Positions 1 to 7,751 are shown, numbered from the stretch's first letter. The stretch is DNA of 9,952 nt from Planctomycetota bacterium (GCA_017303565.1 JAFLCM010000048.1:1-9952), one strand, 5' to 3'. Numbers and translations: made by a program. The notes: a model not told the origin generated them from the letters alone.

Positions 1-1065
1 AACGAGGCGCGGCTGCTCGCGGAGCAGGCGGCCCTCAAGAGCGCCGAGTCACAGATGCTGGCGGAAGAGGCGGCGATGCTCGGCGTCCGCGCCAACGCCA
101 CCAAGGCCACCAGCGACTGGGAACGCCAGCAGGAACTGTTCAAGACCGGCGACATCTCCAAGGCCGACCTCGATCAGTTCAAGGCGGAACTCGACCGGAC
201 GCGCAGCACGCTCGAATCTCGGATGAAGAACCTGCTGAGCGTGCAGGCGTCGGTGGACGCCGCCGCCGCCAGGGTGAAGATCGCCGAGGCCGACCTGACG
301 CAGGCCCGCGAGAACCTGAACTACGCGACCATCCGCTCGCCCATCGACGGGTACATCACCCAGTTGAACGCGAAGGTGGGCGAGGTGGTGGTGGTGGGCA
401 CGATGAACAATGCCGGCACGGTGATCATGAAGATCGCCGACCTGTCGGAGATGCTGGTGAAGGCCCGCCTCGCCGAGATCGACACCCCCCGCGTGAAGGA
501 AGGCCAGCGCGTCGAGGTGGTCATCAACGGCTACGAGGACCGCAAGTTCGAGGGCACGCTCCGGCGCGTGGCACTCCAGAGCAAGGTGAGTTTGTCTGAC
601 CAGACCGCGTACTTCGAGGGCGAGGTGCTGCTGCACCTCAAGGGCGAGCGTGTGTTCGCCGGCCTGACCGCCAGCGTCGACATCGAGGTCGAGGCGGTCG
701 AGAACGTCGTGATGGTGCCCAGCCAGTCGGTGCTCGACAAGCGCGTCGAGGAACTGCCGAAGGAGATCCGCGACAGCACGCTCGTCGACCGCGACAAGAC
801 CTTCGCGCAGGTGGTCTTCGTCCGCAAGGACAACAAGGCGGTGCTCACGCCCGTCAAGGCCGGGGCCCGCAACGTCACCAAGACCGCCGTGCTCGAAGGC
901 CTGGACGAGAACGCCGAGGTGATCGTCGGCCCGTTCAAGGCGCTCCAGGAACTCACCAACGGCGCGGGCGTCCGCCTGCAGGAAGAGGACAAGAAGGAGA
1001 TGGGCGAGGACAAGCAGGCCGACAGCGGCGGGGGAGGCCCGGGGCGCCGCCGGCGCGGCGGGTGA
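1..1065 (+). CDS. MacA/HlyD-type periplasmic adaptor of an ABC efflux system (5' end missing)
   Basis: This is the membrane-fusion protein that would link the inner-membrane ABC transporter to the outer-membrane factor in the periplasm. The frame is open from base 1, so the N-terminus (membrane anchor or signal, first half-motifs) lies outside; 354 residues are visible. Roughly the first 100 visible residues are charged, Ala/Leu/Glu-rich helix typical of the adaptor coiled-coil hairpin. The second lipoyl half-motif follows at about visible residues 112-128 (SPIDGYI, then KVGEVV). A beta-barrel region comes next (IADLSEMLVKARLAEID, then VKEGQRVEVVING), and then a membrane-proximal domain containing VPSQSVLDKR. 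The C-terminus is unusual: an acidic/Lys stretch followed by a Gly/Arg tail ending GGGGPGRRRRGG. It is followed 66 bp later by the ATPase and permease genes, which supports the efflux assignment. The family call is firm; MacA versus other HlyD subfamilies is not decided. Confidence 0.9.
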   Translation, partial: NEARLLAEQAALKSAESQMLAEEAAMLGVRANATKATSDWERQQELFKTGDISKADLDQFKAELDRTRSTLESRMKNLLSVQASVDAAAARVKIAEADLTQARENLNYATIRSPIDGYITQLNAKVGEVVVVGTMNNAGTVIMKIADLSEMLVKARLAEIDTPRVKEGQRVEVVINGYEDRKFEGTLRRVALQSKVSLSDQTAYFEGEVLLHLKGERVFAGLTASVDIEVEAVENVVMVPSQSVLDKRVEELPKEIRDSTLVDRDKTFAQVVFVRKDNKAVLTPVKAGARNVTKTAVLEGLDENAEVIVGPFKALQELTNGAGVRLQEEDKKEMGEDKQADSGGGGPGRRRRGG

Positions 1066-1131
1066 TCCGCTCCGCGTCGCGTTTCGCCGCGCTCTCCCTC
1101 CCACTTTCAATCGCTCGGATCAGCCGCCAAC

Positions 1132-1929
1132 ATGACGATCGAAGTCAAAGGCATCACAAAGGTCTACCGGATGGGCACCGAGCGCGTGCACGCGCTCGCC
1201 GGCGTCGACCTGCACATCGGCAAGGGTGAGTTCGTCGCCATCATGGGCGCCTCCGGCTCGGGCAAGAGCACGCTCATGAACATCCTGGGCTGCCTCGACC
1301 GGCCCTCGGGCGGCAAGTACTTCCTCAACTCCAAGCCCACCCACGCCATGGGCGCCACCGAACTCGCCCGCGTCCGCAACGAGGAGATCGGGTTCGTCTT
1401 CCAGACCTTCGAGCTGCTCCCCCGCGCGACCGCGCTTGAGAACGTGCAGCTCGCGCTGCTGTACTCCCGGCGGGCGTCCTTGTTCAGCCGCCCCGCGGCC
1501 CGCGCCGCGCTCGAAAAGGTCGGGCTGGGCAACCGCCTGACCCACAAGCCCAACCAGATGTCCGGCGGCCAGCGCCAGCGCGTCGCCATCGCCCGCGCCC
1601 TCGTCAACAACCCCGCGATGATCCTCGCCGACGAGCCCACCGGCAACCTCGACTCCGCGACCAGCGCCGACATCCTGCGGCTGTTCAAGGAACTCCACGA
1701 GGCCGGGCAGACCATCGTCATCGTCACGCACGAGGAGGACGTCGCCGGCTACGCCGACCGCATCGTCCGATTGCGTGACGGCAAGATCATCAGCGACCAC
1801 CCGACCCACGACGACCCGGTGCACCGCGCGTACCTCGGTCGGGCCGCGCTCGAAGCCGTCAGCCGCGCCGCCGCGGAGAACGTCACCAACGCCGGCGAAG
1901 CGCCGGTCGCCGCAGGAGCAGGGGCATGA
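1132..1929 (+). CDS. MacB-type ABC transporter ATP-binding protein
   Basis: Cytoplasmic ATPase that powers the adjacent MacB-type permease. It is 265 residues long with all ABC motifs in order: Walker [10 protein letters not shown] at 39-47, Q-loop Gln91 (FVFQTFELL), signature MSGGQRQR at 143-150, Walker B ILADEPT with Glu168, D-loop GNLDS at 171-175 and H-loop His200 (IVTHEED). The pattern [19 protein letters not shown] is typical of the MacB/LolD/FtsE-type lipoprotein and efflux ATPases. After about residue 225 an Ala-rich tail of about 40 residues extends past the usual domain end. The ATG at 1132 gives the canonical N-terminus ([13 protein letters not shown]), but no clear Shine-Dalgarno sequence precedes it. 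The stop overlaps the permease start (ATGA), implying translational coupling. LolD is an alternative, but the permease and the TolC-type partner favour MacAB-type export. Confidence 0.95.
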   Translation: MTIEVKGITKVYRMGTERVHALAGVDLHIGKGEFVAIMGASGSGKSTLMNILGCLDRPSGGKYFLNSKPTHAMGATELARVRNEEIGFVFQTFELLPRATALENVQLALLYSRRASLFSRPAARAALEKVGLGNRLTHKPNQMSGGQRQRVAIARALVNNPAMILADEPTGNLDSATSADILRLFKELHEAGQTIVIVTHEEDVAGYADRIVRLRDGKIISDHPTHDDPVHRAYLGRAALEAVSRAAAENVTNAGEAPVAAGAGA

Positions 1930-3164
1930 TCTTCTTCCGCCTGATCTTCCAGACCCTGTTCAGCGCCTTCGCCCAGATGACCTCCAACAAGGTCCGCGCG
2001 TTCCTGACCACGCTGGGGATCATCATCGGCGTGTGGGCGATCACCACCGTCATCGCCGCCGTCGGATCGCTCAACCGCTTCGTGCTGGACGAGTTCAACT
2101 CCTTCGGCGCCAACAAGCTCATCATGTGGGGCGAGGTGCCCGAGTCCAAGCGCGGCCTGATCTCCTGGGACAAGGTCAAGATCTCCCAGTCCGAGGCCAG
2201 GGCCCTCCGCGACCGCTGCTCCAACATCGACCGCCTCTCGCTCGCCACCCGCTTCCGCGCCCCGGTCCGCTACGGGCAGAAGACCCAGGGCGGCGTGATC
2301 ATCAACGCCGGCCAGGCTGACATCTTCGCCATCGAGAACCTCGAACTCGTCAACGGGCGGCCCTTCAACGAGTCCGACGACAAGGAAGGCCTGCAGGTCT
2401 GCATCGTCAACGACAAGGCCATCGACGAGCTCCTGCTCGACAACGAGGGCCTGGGCGAGCACATCTTCATCAACGAGAACCGCTTCCTCGTCATCGGCGT
2501 CATCAAGACCAAGCAGGTCAGCCCCATCTTCGGCGGCGGCGACGCCCGCAGCGAGGTTTACGTGCCCTACGGCACCATGCCACGCCTCCGCCCCGACTGG
2601 TGGCCCGAGGTCCGCGCCCTCATGAAGGACCCGGACAAGATGGAGGAGGCCCGCGCCGAGATCCGCTACGTCATGCGCTCGCAGCGCCAACTCAAGGCCG
2701 GCGAGGACGACACCTTCGGCCTCTTCATCTTCGAGAGCGTCCTCTCGCAGCTCCGCGCCATGGGCGCGACGCTGACCGCCGGCGCCAGCGTGCTCGTGGG
2801 CATCTCGCTGCTGGTCGGCGGCGTCGGGATCATGAACATCATGCTCGTGAGCGTGAGCGAGCGCACCCGCGAGATCGGCCTGCGGAAGGCCGTCGGCGCC
2901 TACCCCGCCGTCATCCTGATTCAGTTCCTCATCGAGGCGGTGATCCTGTGCCTGATGGGGGGCATCCTCGGGCTGATCCTGGGGCAGGCGACGGTGCTGG
3001 GGCTGGGAGCGATCCCCGACTTCCCGTTGAAAGACCCCGAGATCCCGTCCTGGGCCGTCGTCCTGGCCTTCGGGTTCTCCGCGGGCGTGGGCGTGGTGTT
3101 CGGCATGGGCCCGGCGGTGAAGGCCGCGCGACTCGACCCGATCGAAGCCCTGCGCCACGAATAG
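1926..3164 (+). CDS. MacB-type ABC transporter permease (FtsX family)
   Basis: Inner-membrane subunit of the efflux pump, 412 residues, corresponding to the membrane half of E. coli MacB as a separate protein. Layout: a first membrane segment at about 25-48 ([21 protein letters not shown]), a large periplasmic domain at about 50-280, and three membrane segments at about 283-307, 328-356 and 375-395. FtsX-type motifs are clear: [17 protein letters not shown] after the second segment and [13 protein letters not shown] at the C-terminus. The periplasmic part has typical MacB core features ([12 protein letters not shown], then [16 protein letters not shown] and [10 protein letters not shown]). 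Its ATG at 1926 overlaps the ATPase stop by 4 bp, so both are likely made from one message in a fixed ratio. The substrate cannot be predicted from sequence; macrolide export should not be assumed. Confidence 0.95.
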   Translation: MIFFRLIFQTLFSAFAQMTSNKVRAFLTTLGIIIGVWAITTVIAAVGSLNRFVLDEFNSFGANKLIMWGEVPESKRGLISWDKVKISQSEARALRDRCSNIDRLSLATRFRAPVRYGQKTQGGVIINAGQADIFAIENLELVNGRPFNESDDKEGLQVCIVNDKAIDELLLDNEGLGEHIFINENRFLVIGVIKTKQVSPIFGGGDARSEVYVPYGTMPRLRPDWWPEVRALMKDPDKMEEARAEIRYVMRSQRQLKAGEDDTFGLFIFESVLSQLRAMGATLTAGASVLVGISLLVGGVGIMNIMLVSVSERTREIGLRKAVGAYPAVILIQFLIEAVILCLMGGILGLILGQATVLGLGAIPDFPLKDPEIPSWAVVLAFGFSAGVGVVFGMGPAVKAARLDPIEALRHE

Positions 3165-3249
3165 CCGACGATCTGTCACGCCCGCGCCGGCGAGCCACGC
3201 GCGATCGGTCCCTTCTCTCCCCCTGTCACGACGACCAACCCCGCCCACC

Positions 3250-5007
3250 ATGCCGACCCTTCGCAAGACCGCGCTAAAGCCGCTCGCCCTCACGCTCTGC
3301 TGCGGGCTGGCGTCGTGCTCCAGCCCCTTCTCGACCAGCGACGCCGACCGTGGGCTGAACGTCGGGACCGAGCGGCTGCGCAGCGTCAAGCCGCTCGACC
3401 TCAGTCAGAACGTCCGCCCCGCGCCCGCGGAGCAGCCCAAGCGCCCCGAGCCGCCGCCGAAGGACCCCTTCGCCGGCCGGGAGCGCGTCAGCGTCGCCAT
3501 CGACGACGTGCGCTCCTGGACGCTCGAGAACAACCTCGACCTCCAGGTGATCCGCATCGACCCGACCATCGCCCGCCAGCGTGTATCCGAGGAAGAGGCC
3601 AAGTTCGAGAGCGTGTTCTTCGCCAGCGCCCGCTACAACAGCCTCGACCAGCCGACGTCTTCCCAGCTTTCGGGCGCGCAAGTCGAGAGCATCGACACGG
3701 ACCTCGGCGTGCGAGTGCCCCTCCGCACCGGCGGCACCGCCACCGTCGAACTGCCCGTCAACCGCACCAAGACCGACAACCAGTTCTCGACCCTCAACCC
3801 GTCGGTCGATACCGACGCACGGTTCTCGATCAGCCAGCCCCTGCTCCGCGGCGGCGGGCGCGAGGCCAACACCCACTCGATCCGCATCGCCTCGCTCGAC
3901 GCCCAGATCACACAGGCGCGGACCAACCTCGAGGTCATCCGCCAGTTGGCGGAGGCGGACCGGGCCTACTGGCGCCTATACGCCTTCCGCGAGGCCCTGG
4001 GCGTCACGCAGACGCAGTACGAACTGGCGAAGCAGCAGCTTGAGCGCGCCGAACGCCGCGTGCGGGCCGGTTCGGCGCCGGACATCGAAGTCACCCGCGC
4101 CGAGTCCGGCCTGGCCCAGCGCCTCGAGGCCATCATCCAGGCGGAGAACTCCCTCAAGCGTTCGCAGCGGGCCCTGAAGCGCGTCATCAACGTGCCGGGC
4201 GCGGACGTGAACGACTCCGCCGCCCTGGACCTCACCTCCAAGCCCGCTCCGGTCGACCTCGCGCTCGACCGCGCCGCCCTCACCGAGGCGGCCCTGATCA
4301 ACCGCATGGAGATGCTGGAACTCGAGCTCAGGCTCGCCCAGGACATCAGCAATATCGACTTCGCCCGCAACCAGGCGCTCCCGCTCTTCACCGTCGACTA
4401 CGCGTACAACTTCAACGGGCTGGGCTCGAATCTCAGCGAGTCCTCGCGGCAACTGAGGGGCGGCGACTTCGCCGACTGGTCCCTTGGCGCCCGCTTCGAA
4501 ACCCCGATCGGCAACATGGCCGCCCGCAGCCGGGTGGAGCAGGCGGTGCTGGCCCGTCTTCAGCGCCTCGCCACCCGCCAGGCCCGCGAGCAGGCGATCC
4601 GTCAGGAAGTGCTCGACGCCGCCGATGCGCTCTCTGCCGCGTGGCAGCGGATCCTCGCCACCCGCCAATCGACGATCCTCGCGGCGCGGACGCTCGACGC
4701 CGAGCAGCGGCAGTTCGACGTCGGCCTGCGGACCAGCACCGACGTGCTGAACGCCGCCGCCGCCCTCGCCGACGCCCAGGTCGCGGAGATCCGGGCGCTC
4801 ACCGACTACCAGATCGCGCAGGTCGACCTCGCGTTCGCCACCGGCACGCTGCTGGGTGCCGCCCGAGTCAGTTGGGAGCCGATCGATCCCCGGCTGGAGC
4901 CCGGCGTTCCCACCCGCAACCCCGTCGCCCCGGCGGAGACTGTTGCCCCCGCGGATGCCGCCGCGCCCCGGGGCGACGCGAACGCCCCCGCGACCCCCAC
5001 GCCCTGA
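3250..5007 (+). CDS. TolC/OprM-type outer-membrane efflux lipoprotein
   Basis: Outer-membrane factor, 585 residues, that would form the exit duct of the tripartite pump. The N-terminus is a lipoprotein signal: basic MPTLRKTALK, a hydrophobic stretch, then lipobox LASC with Cys23 as the expected acylated residue, as in OprM-like factors. A Pro-rich segment follows at about 55-75. Two outer-membrane-factor repeats run from about 80 to 545, with the family's opening pattern (DVRSWTLENNLDLQVIRID) and long Ala/Gln/Arg-rich helices such as EADRAYWRLYAFREALGVTQ and the second-repeat counterpart near TDVLNAAAALADAQVAEI. The last 35 residues are a Pro/Ala-rich tail. The ATG at 3250 is required for the signal peptide; no Shine-Dalgarno sequence is visible. 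It lies 85 bp after the permease gene on the same strand, consistent with one operon, although an internal promoter is not excluded. Confidence 0.93.
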   Translation: MPTLRKTALKPLALTLCCGLASCSSPFSTSDADRGLNVGTERLRSVKPLDLSQNVRPAPAEQPKRPEPPPKDPFAGRERVSVAIDDVRSWTLENNLDLQVIRIDPTIARQRVSEEEAKFESVFFASARYNSLDQPTSSQLSGAQVESIDTDLGVRVPLRTGGTATVELPVNRTKTDNQFSTLNPSVDTDARFSISQPLLRGGGREANTHSIRIASLDAQITQARTNLEVIRQLAEADRAYWRLYAFREALGVTQTQYELAKQQLERAERRVRAGSAPDIEVTRAESGLAQRLEAIIQAENSLKRSQRALKRVINVPGADVNDSAALDLTSKPAPVDLALDRAALTEAALINRMEMLELELRLAQDISNIDFARNQALPLFTVDYAYNFNGLGSNLSESSRQLRGGDFADWSLGARFETPIGNMAARSRVEQAVLARLQRLATRQAREQAIRQEVLDAADALSAAWQRILATRQSTILAARTLDAEQRQFDVGLRTSTDVLNAAAALADAQVAEIRALTDYQIAQVDLAFATGTLLGAARVSWEPIDPRLEPGVPTRNPVAPAETVAPADAAAPRGDANAPATPTP

Positions 5008-5095
5008 GGCCGTCCCTCGAACCGGCGCGTTTGAATTCGCCTCAATCCCCGGATTCGCGCTCGACCATTCCCCCGCGGGGGATACTCTTGCCGAT

Positions 5096-5102
5096 GGAGG
5101 TG
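5096..5102 (+). promoter_or_regulatory. Shine-Dalgarno GGAGGTG that decides the GTG start of the DUF481 gene
   Basis: GGAGG ends 5 bases before the GTG at 5106. An in-frame ATG at 5094 overlaps this ribosome binding site and has no such site of its own, so GTG 5106 is preferred. Both starts leave an intact signal peptide. Confidence 0.55.
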
Positions 5103-5105
5103 CCC

Positions 5106-6239
5106 GTGCGCTGGAACGCCCGGTCCATCTCGGCGGCGGTGCTCTTGACGGCGCTGGTCGTGCGCGCCGGGGCCCAACCCGCCGACGGCCTCCCCTCGGG
5201 CGACGGCACCGCCAACACCGCCAACCTCGACCTCATGACCGGGCGCGACTGCGTGCTCACGCTCGATTCCGGGGAGGTTTTCCGCGGACGCCTGCTGGGC
5301 CACGGCGGCGGCACCGTCTCGCTCCGTAACCAGTTCGCCGGCGAGTTCGAGGTGCCCGTCGAGCGCGTGCGGAGGGTTGAGGGCTGGGCCCCGCCGCCAG
5401 CGAACCCCGTGCCGGTGGTCAACCCCCTGGTGAGCAGCCCGGTCGAGACAGCGGCGCTCCAGGAGTCGATGCCCGGAGCCCCGGTCCTCCCGCCGAAGGA
5501 GGCCGCCGTTCCGCCCGCGGCCCCGGCCCCGGCGGCTCCCACCCCGGCCGCGCCCACACCCGCCTCCGAGCCTCCCCCGACCTTCTGGACCAAGGCTGAG
5601 TACTCCCTCGAGGGCGGCCTCACGGGCTCTCAGGGTGACACCGAGCGCAGCAACCTCCGCCTCGGCTTCGCCGGTCGCTGGACACGGCCCGACGATGTGC
5701 TGACCGCGGACGCTCGGTACGTCGTCAGCTACGACCGCGACAACAAGGTGCAGGACCGCCTCGACCTCCGCGGACGCAACGACTGGAACAGCCCGAACAG
5801 CCCGTGGGTCGTCTTCGCCGAAGGCTCGGCTGAGTTCGACGAGTTCACCCGCTACGACGCGCTGGTGCGTGTCGGCGGGGGCCTGGGCTACCGCTTCATC
5901 CGCAGCGAGACCACCAGCCTGATGGGGCGTCTCGGCGCCGGCGTGGTCAAAGAGTTCGGCTCGGAGGACACCGATCCACGCCCCGAGGGGATCCTGGGCC
6001 TCGATTTCAGCCACAAGTTCACGCCCACCCAGTCCATCGTCTCCAACATCGAACTCTTCCCGTCGCTCGACGACCTCGAGCAGTACCGCACCCGCACCCG
6101 GGCCTACTACGAGGTGCGGCTAAGCGACAAGACGAACCTCAACCTGCGCCTCGGCGTCGAGCACCGCTACGACACCGGCTTCTCCGGGTCGCGTCAGGAT
6201 CAGCTGGACTACGCGGCGACGTTCGTCATCCGGTTCTGA
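5106..6239 (+). CDS. Secreted DUF481 outer-membrane barrel protein with N-terminal small beta domain
   Basis: 377 residues from GTG 5106 (381 from ATG 5094). A Sec signal peptide covers about residues 1-25 (RWNAR, then AAVLLTALVV, cleavage near AGA-QP). At about 40-95 lies a compact beta domain (CVLTLDSGEVFRGRLLGH, then GGTVSLRNQFAGEFEVPVER) resembling Sm/SH3-like folds in other secreted proteins; this resemblance is my inference. A Pro/Ala linker with PAAP/TPAAPTP repeats follows, then a DUF481 (YdiY-type) domain of alternating beta strands (YSLEGGLTGSQGDTERSNL, TADARYVVSYDRD, LGVEHRYDTGF) ending VIRF. A terminal Phe is usual for outer-membrane barrels inserted by BAM. The biochemical role of DUF481 proteins is unknown to me. 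It lies 98 bp after the TolC-type gene and is probably its own transcription unit, so a role in the efflux pump is not implied. Confidence 0.88.
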   Translation: MRWNARSISAAVLLTALVVRAGAQPADGLPSGDGTANTANLDLMTGRDCVLTLDSGEVFRGRLLGHGGGTVSLRNQFAGEFEVPVERVRRVEGWAPPPANPVPVVNPLVSSPVETAALQESMPGAPVLPPKEAAVPPAAPAPAAPTPAAPTPASEPPPTFWTKAEYSLEGGLTGSQGDTERSNLRLGFAGRWTRPDDVLTADARYVVSYDRDNKVQDRLDLRGRNDWNSPNSPWVVFAEGSAEFDEFTRYDALVRVGGGLGYRFIRSETTSLMGRLGAGVVKEFGSEDTDPRPEGILGLDFSHKFTPTQSIVSNIELFPSLDDLEQYRTRTRAYYEVRLSDKTNLNLRLGVEHRYDTGFSGSRQDQLDYAATFVIRF

Positions 6240-6252
6240 GGGTCACCCTCAG
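6236..6252. terminator. Palindrome between convergent genes, candidate bidirectional terminator
   Basis: CTGAGGGT-C-ACCCTCAG is a perfect 17-base odd palindrome (as RNA, a 7-bp stem with a 3-base loop). It contains the TGA stop of the DUF481 gene (6237-6239) and, symmetrically, the stop of the dehydrogenase on the other strand (6249-6251). No T-tract follows on either strand, so a classic intrinsic terminator is not fully supported. Confidence 0.45.
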
Positions 6253-7193
6253 GCGGGGAACTCGGGTCTCTCGCCGCTCAAGACCCGCCAAATGTCCTTC
6301 ACCACCCACGACATGTTCCGGTGCGCGGTGGCGGTGGCGGCGCCGATGTGCGGCGTCAGGTGCGCGTTGGGAACGCTCAGGAGCGTGTAGTCAGCCCCGA
6401 ACGGCTCGGGCTCGTGGACGTCGAGGATCGCCTGGGCCTCGGGCCGCTCCCACAGGAACGCCGCCAGCGCGATCGGGTCCATCACCAGCCCGCGGCTGGC
6501 GTTGACGAGCACCACGTCGCGCTTCAGCAGGTCGAGGCGGTCGGCGTTGACGAACTTGCGGTTGCTCGCACGCCCGTCGATGTGGACGGTGAAGATGTCG
6601 CTGGACCTCAGCAGCGTTTCGAGGTCCACCGGGCGTGCCCCCGAGCGTTCGCCCTCGGGGATCTCCAGAAGATCGTGGTAAAGCACGTTCATCCGGAACG
6701 CGGTCGCGATGCGGGCGACGCTCTTGCCGACGCGCCCCAGCCCGAGGATGCCCATCGTGAGGTCGGACAGTTGCCGCGGCCCCGTGAGTTCCTTGCGGAC
6801 GCGCTTCCACTCGGCCAGCGACAGCGGCTTCTCGAGAAACAGCCGGGGGCGCAGCGCGTCGAGGATGAACGCGAAGACCAGTTCGGTCACGGCGCGGGTG
6901 TTCGCGTCGGGGGTGGAAACCACCGTCACCCCGCAGGCCCGGCAGGCCTCGACGTCCACGTTGTCCAGCCCGACGCCGGCGCGCCCGACGACCCTGAGAT
7001 TCGGCGCCTTGGCGAGCAGCGCGGCGTCCACGCGGGTGTACGTGCGGATCGCCAGCCCCTCGGCCCGGGCCAGCAGCCCCTCGAACCGGGGCGTGTCCTC
7101 GCTGGGGCACTGCACCAGTTCGCAACGTTCCGCGAGCCACTGGGCGCACGGTGCGTCGAGTTCTTCGGTCTGGATGACGAGGGGTCGGGCCAT
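6249..7193 (-). CDS. D-2-hydroxyacid dehydrogenase, 3-phosphoglycerate dehydrogenase-like
   Basis: NAD-dependent cytoplasmic oxidoreductase of the D-isomer-specific 2-hydroxyacid dehydrogenase family. With the ATG at 7193 it has 314 residues, the size of short SerA-like enzymes without an ACT domain. The Rossmann motif GLGRVG is at 151-156, with Asp174 after the next strand (LYHD) likely binding the NAD ribose. The catalytic set is present: Arg234 (NASRG), Glu263 (DVHEPEP) and His282 (TPHIGAAT). VVGRAGVGLDNVDVEACRAC and TPDANTRAVTE are the usual substrate/cofactor-domain motifs. The most likely reaction is oxidation of 3-phosphoglycerate at the first step of serine synthesis, but glyoxylate or hydroxypyruvate reductase activity cannot be excluded. 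An upstream ATG at 7238 would add 15 residues and overlap clpS by 20 bases; 7193 was chosen because the conserved domain begins there. It follows clpS on the same strand. Confidence 0.9.
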   Translation of the reverse strand: MARPLVIQTEELDAPCAQWLAERCELVQCPSEDTPRFEGLLARAEGLAIRTYTRVDAALLAKAPNLRVVGRAGVGLDNVDVEACRACGVTVVSTPDANTRAVTELVFAFILDALRPRLFLEKPLSLAEWKRVRKELTGPRQLSDLTMGILGLGRVGKSVARIATAFRMNVLYHDLLEIPEGERSGARPVDLETLLRSSDIFTVHIDGRASNRKFVNADRLDLLKRDVVLVNASRGLVMDPIALAAFLWERPEAQAILDVHEPEPFGADYTLLSVPNAHLTPHIGAATATAHRNMSWVVKDIWRVLSGERPEFPA

Positions 7194-7218
7194 CGGTCGC
7201 TGGGCGGGCGCCCGCGGT

Positions 7219-7617
7219 TCACTCGTTCTGGTCGTCATCGCCCGCGTCGGCCGGCTCGATGACCGCGCTCATGGCCCCCGCGCACGACGCGATCCTACGG
7301 TACTTGCCGAAGCCGTGGACCAGTTCGGCCTTCAGTTCGGCGAGTTCCTTGTGGAACGTGGCGCACACCGCCCGCCCGTCCTTGTCCACGGTCTTGGCGA
7401 TCTGGAACGCCCGCTCGGCCGGGTGCCCGAACACCTTCTGCATCATCTCGATGACGTATTCGTACGAGTGGTCGTCGTCGTTCAGGAGCACGACGTTCCA
7501 CAGCCGAGGCTGTCGCGTGCGCGGCTGGCGCTTCGGCAGCGTCAGCGTCGCCGTCGCGCCAGAAGGCGCCTCGGCGTGATTGTCAAGCGGGGGAACGCTC
7601 TGATCGTGGTCGCTCAT
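7219..7617 (-). CDS. clpS: ATP-dependent Clp protease adaptor ClpS, divergent
   Basis: 132 residues. ClpS binds the ClpA/ClpC chaperone and hands over proteins with destabilising N-terminal residues for degradation. A flexible basic N-terminal extension (about 1-37) precedes the core NVVLLNDDDHSYEYVIEMM, followed by QKVFGHPAERAFQIAKTV and CATFHKELAELKAELV. Residues 46-48 (NDD) match the alpha-amino-binding Asn34-Asp35-Asp36 of E. coli ClpS. By ungapped alignment from memory, E. coli His66 corresponds to Asp78 here and the gate residue Met40 to Tyr52. The C-terminal segment GAMSAVIEPA resembles ClpS-like proteins I recall from planctomycetes. The ATG at 7617 is the start that leaves a normal N-terminal extension; further upstream in-frame codons translate an intergenic region. 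No Shine-Dalgarno sequence is visible. Confidence 0.9.
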   Translation of the reverse strand: MSDHDQSVPPLDNHAEAPSGATATLTLPKRQPRTRQPRLWNVVLLNDDDHSYEYVIEMMQKVFGHPAERAFQIAKTVDKDGRAVCATFHKELAELKAELVHGFGKYRRIASCAGAMSAVIEPADAGDDDQNE

Positions 7618-7672
7618 CGGGGAAAAGTGTATGCCCCGGCCCAGCACGCGGGGAAGCCCGGTGTTTTCCCCG
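7618..7672 (-). repeat. Inverted repeat in the clpS leader, one arm abutting the start codon
   Basis: CGGGGAAAA at 7618-7626 and its exact complement TTTTCCCCG at 7664-7672 are separated by 37 bases. On the clpS strand the second arm ends immediately before the ATG, so pairing in a leader RNA would cover the start site. A competing short hairpin (CCCCG-GGTTT-CGGGG, 7668-7682) overlaps the far arm. No function is shown by sequence alone. Confidence 0.45.
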
Positions 7673-7751
7673 GGTTTCGGGGCGGTCTCTGGCCGCTGTC
7701 GGGAAATCGGTGGAGAACCCGTGAACCGCGTGGGAACGGCGTGTTCGGGGT

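Noticed and set aside
49..1110. 353-residue open frame on the minus strand opposite the adaptor gene
   Set aside because: Antisense of clearly conserved HlyD-type sequence; composition rich in His/Leu/Asp/Val with no domain.
3173..3230. Direct repeat CTGTCACG at 3173-3180 and 3223-3230 before the TolC-type gene
   Set aside because: Eight bases, two copies and exactly 50 bp apart is compatible with chance; no promoter element lies in fixed relation to them.
1749..3389. 546-residue open frame on the minus strand
   Set aside because: It lies opposite the MacB permease and the ends of its neighbours, and is rich in Asp/Glu/His/Ala/Gly from reading GC-biased codons backwards. It has no recognisable domain, whereas the + strand proteins match families along their whole length.
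5070..5081. 12-base palindrome CCCCCGCGGGGG before the DUF481 gene
   Set aside because: Pure GC palindromes of this length are expected several times by chance in such GC-rich DNA; no T-tract or second copy supports a terminator or operator.
4806..6014. 402-residue minus-strand frame opposite the TolC-type tail and DUF481 gene
   Set aside because: Antisense shadow with Gly/Arg-rich low-complexity sequence; the + strand carries a signal peptide and barrel motifs.
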